Shown one piece after another: positions 4,795-5,349 of a DNA stretch of 5,349 nt. The position numbers and the translations under genes are program-made. How positions within the stretch are numbered: position 1 is the first letter of the stretch; each line of letters opens with the position of its first letter. Below the pieces are notes generated by a model. It was given only the letters and a program-made list of their open reading frames with translations, was not told the origin of the DNA and searched no databases. The stretch is from contig CANGMW010000190.1 in the NCBI GenBank assembly GCA_947454695.1, positions 1 to 5,349 on the forward strand, given 5' to 3'. This DNA comes from Comamonadaceae bacterium. GTDB lineage: Bacteria; Pseudomonadota; Gammaproteobacteria; Burkholderiales; Burkholderiaceae_C.

Positions 4795-5349
4795 TCAAAA
4801 CTTGGGCGGGCGTTTTTCGCGCAGGGAGTTCAGCCCCTCGCGCACATCCGGCCCGCCAAAGCCCATGAACTCCAGCGCGAGCGACGTGTCAAAACTCGGG
4901 CCGGCCTGGCGCAGCCAGTTGTTGAGCGCGTACTTGGTCCAGCGGATCGCCGTTTGACTGCCGGCGGCCAGTTTGTCGGCCACTTCATAAGCGCGGTTGA
5001 GCAACTGGTCTTCTTCCACGGCCAAGGACACCAGACCGATGCGCTCGGCCTCTTCGCCACTGACGGGCTCGCACAGCATCAGGTAGTACTTGGCCTTGGC
5101 CATGCTGCACAGCAAGGGCCACACGATGGCCGCATGGTCGCCGGCGGCCACACCTAACCGCGTGTGGCCATCCACAATCTTGGCGCTCTTACTGGCAATG
5201 GAGATGTCGGCCAGCAAACCCGCCACCAGCCCCGCGCCCACGGCGGGTCCGTGCATGGCGCTCACGATCGGCTTGTCGCAGTTGATGACGTTGTAGACCA
5301 GATCGCGCGCTTCTTTCCAGACCCGCGCGCGCACCTCGAAGTCATTGGC
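4795..5349 (-). CDS. Crotonase-fold enoyl-CoA hydratase/isomerase family protein, 5' end cut by window
   Basis: The frame is open from the window edge (reading Ala-Asn-Asp-Phe-Glu-Val) to the stop at 4797-4795, giving the last 184 residues of a protein of probably about 260. A GTG at 5334 is internal, not the start. Crotonase hallmarks are KPIVSAMHGPAVGAGLVAGLLADISIAS (fragment 26-53, with the second oxyanion-hole region), LGVAAGD (65-71), PVSGEEAERIGLVSLAVEED (95-114) and the C-terminal EGLNSLREKRPPKF, close to the usual EGxxAFxEKRxPxF. Family enzymes act on acyl-CoA thioesters in the cytoplasm. The two glutamates used by true enoyl-CoA hydratases appear replaced here (Val42 and His62 at those positions); Asp71 lies nearby. 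The reaction may therefore be isomerisation, hydrolysis or another crotonase chemistry. No terminator is visible between this gene and cruR, so some readthrough into the copper operon is possible. Confidence 0.9.
   Translation of the reverse strand, partial: ANDFEVRARVWKEARDLVYNVINCDKPIVSAMHGPAVGAGLVAGLLADISIASKSAKIVDGHTRLGVAAGDHAAIVWPLLCSMAKAKYYLMLCEPVSGEEAERIGLVSLAVEEDQLLNRAYEVADKLAAGSQTAIRWTKYALNNWLRQAGPSFDTSLALEFMGFGGPDVREGLNSLREKRPPKF

Overview
The window reads as chromosomal DNA of a GC-rich betaproteobacterium, probably Burkholderiales/Comamonadaceae. This is inferred from codon use, gene content and a gene order resembling the Bordetella copper-regulated cruR-bfrG operon; no species-level marker is present. 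All six genes lie on the minus strand, so transcription runs from high to low coordinates. No RNA genes, mobile elements or CRISPR arrays were seen, and no gene-free stretch exceeds about 75 bases.

In transcription order: (i) 5349-4795, the 3' part of a crotonase-fold (enoyl-CoA hydratase/isomerase family) gene, cut by the window edge; (ii) 4765-4409, a DUF2946 protein resembling CruR, the copper-responsive upstream regulator of Bordetella pertussis, with a CPLC motif and a C-terminal Arg-Gly-Pro-Pro; (iii) 4336-1973, a TonB-dependent outer-membrane receptor; (iv) 1946-1407, a YcnI-like (DUF1775) exported protein whose predicted mature N-terminus is His; (v) 1367-879, a PCu(A)C periplasmic copper chaperone with a complete His/Met motif; (vi) 804-1, a fumarylacetoacetate hydrolase (FAH) family gene, cut at its 3' end. 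A strong intrinsic terminator at 846-814 separates the copper genes from the FAH gene.

Genes ii-v look like a copper acquisition and delivery operon: a copper-sensing leader peptide, an outer-membrane importer and two periplasmic copper-binding proteins. The flanking crotonase and FAH genes look like ordinary acyl-CoA/aromatic catabolism and have no evident link to copper.

The most interesting point is the junction between cruR and the receptor gene. The last cruR codons (Leu-Ser-stop) are complementary to the receptor's Shine-Dalgarno sequence, in an imperfect 15-position stem that encloses a second hairpin. A ribosome arrested at the Arg-Gly-Pro-Pro motif would cover one arm and expose the receptor ribosome site, whereas copper-relieved translation would let the stem form. 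This fits the known CruR logic but adds a possible translational layer to the Rho-dependent one described in Bordetella. An extended -10 sequence immediately before the cruR ATG also suggests a nearly leaderless cruR mRNA.
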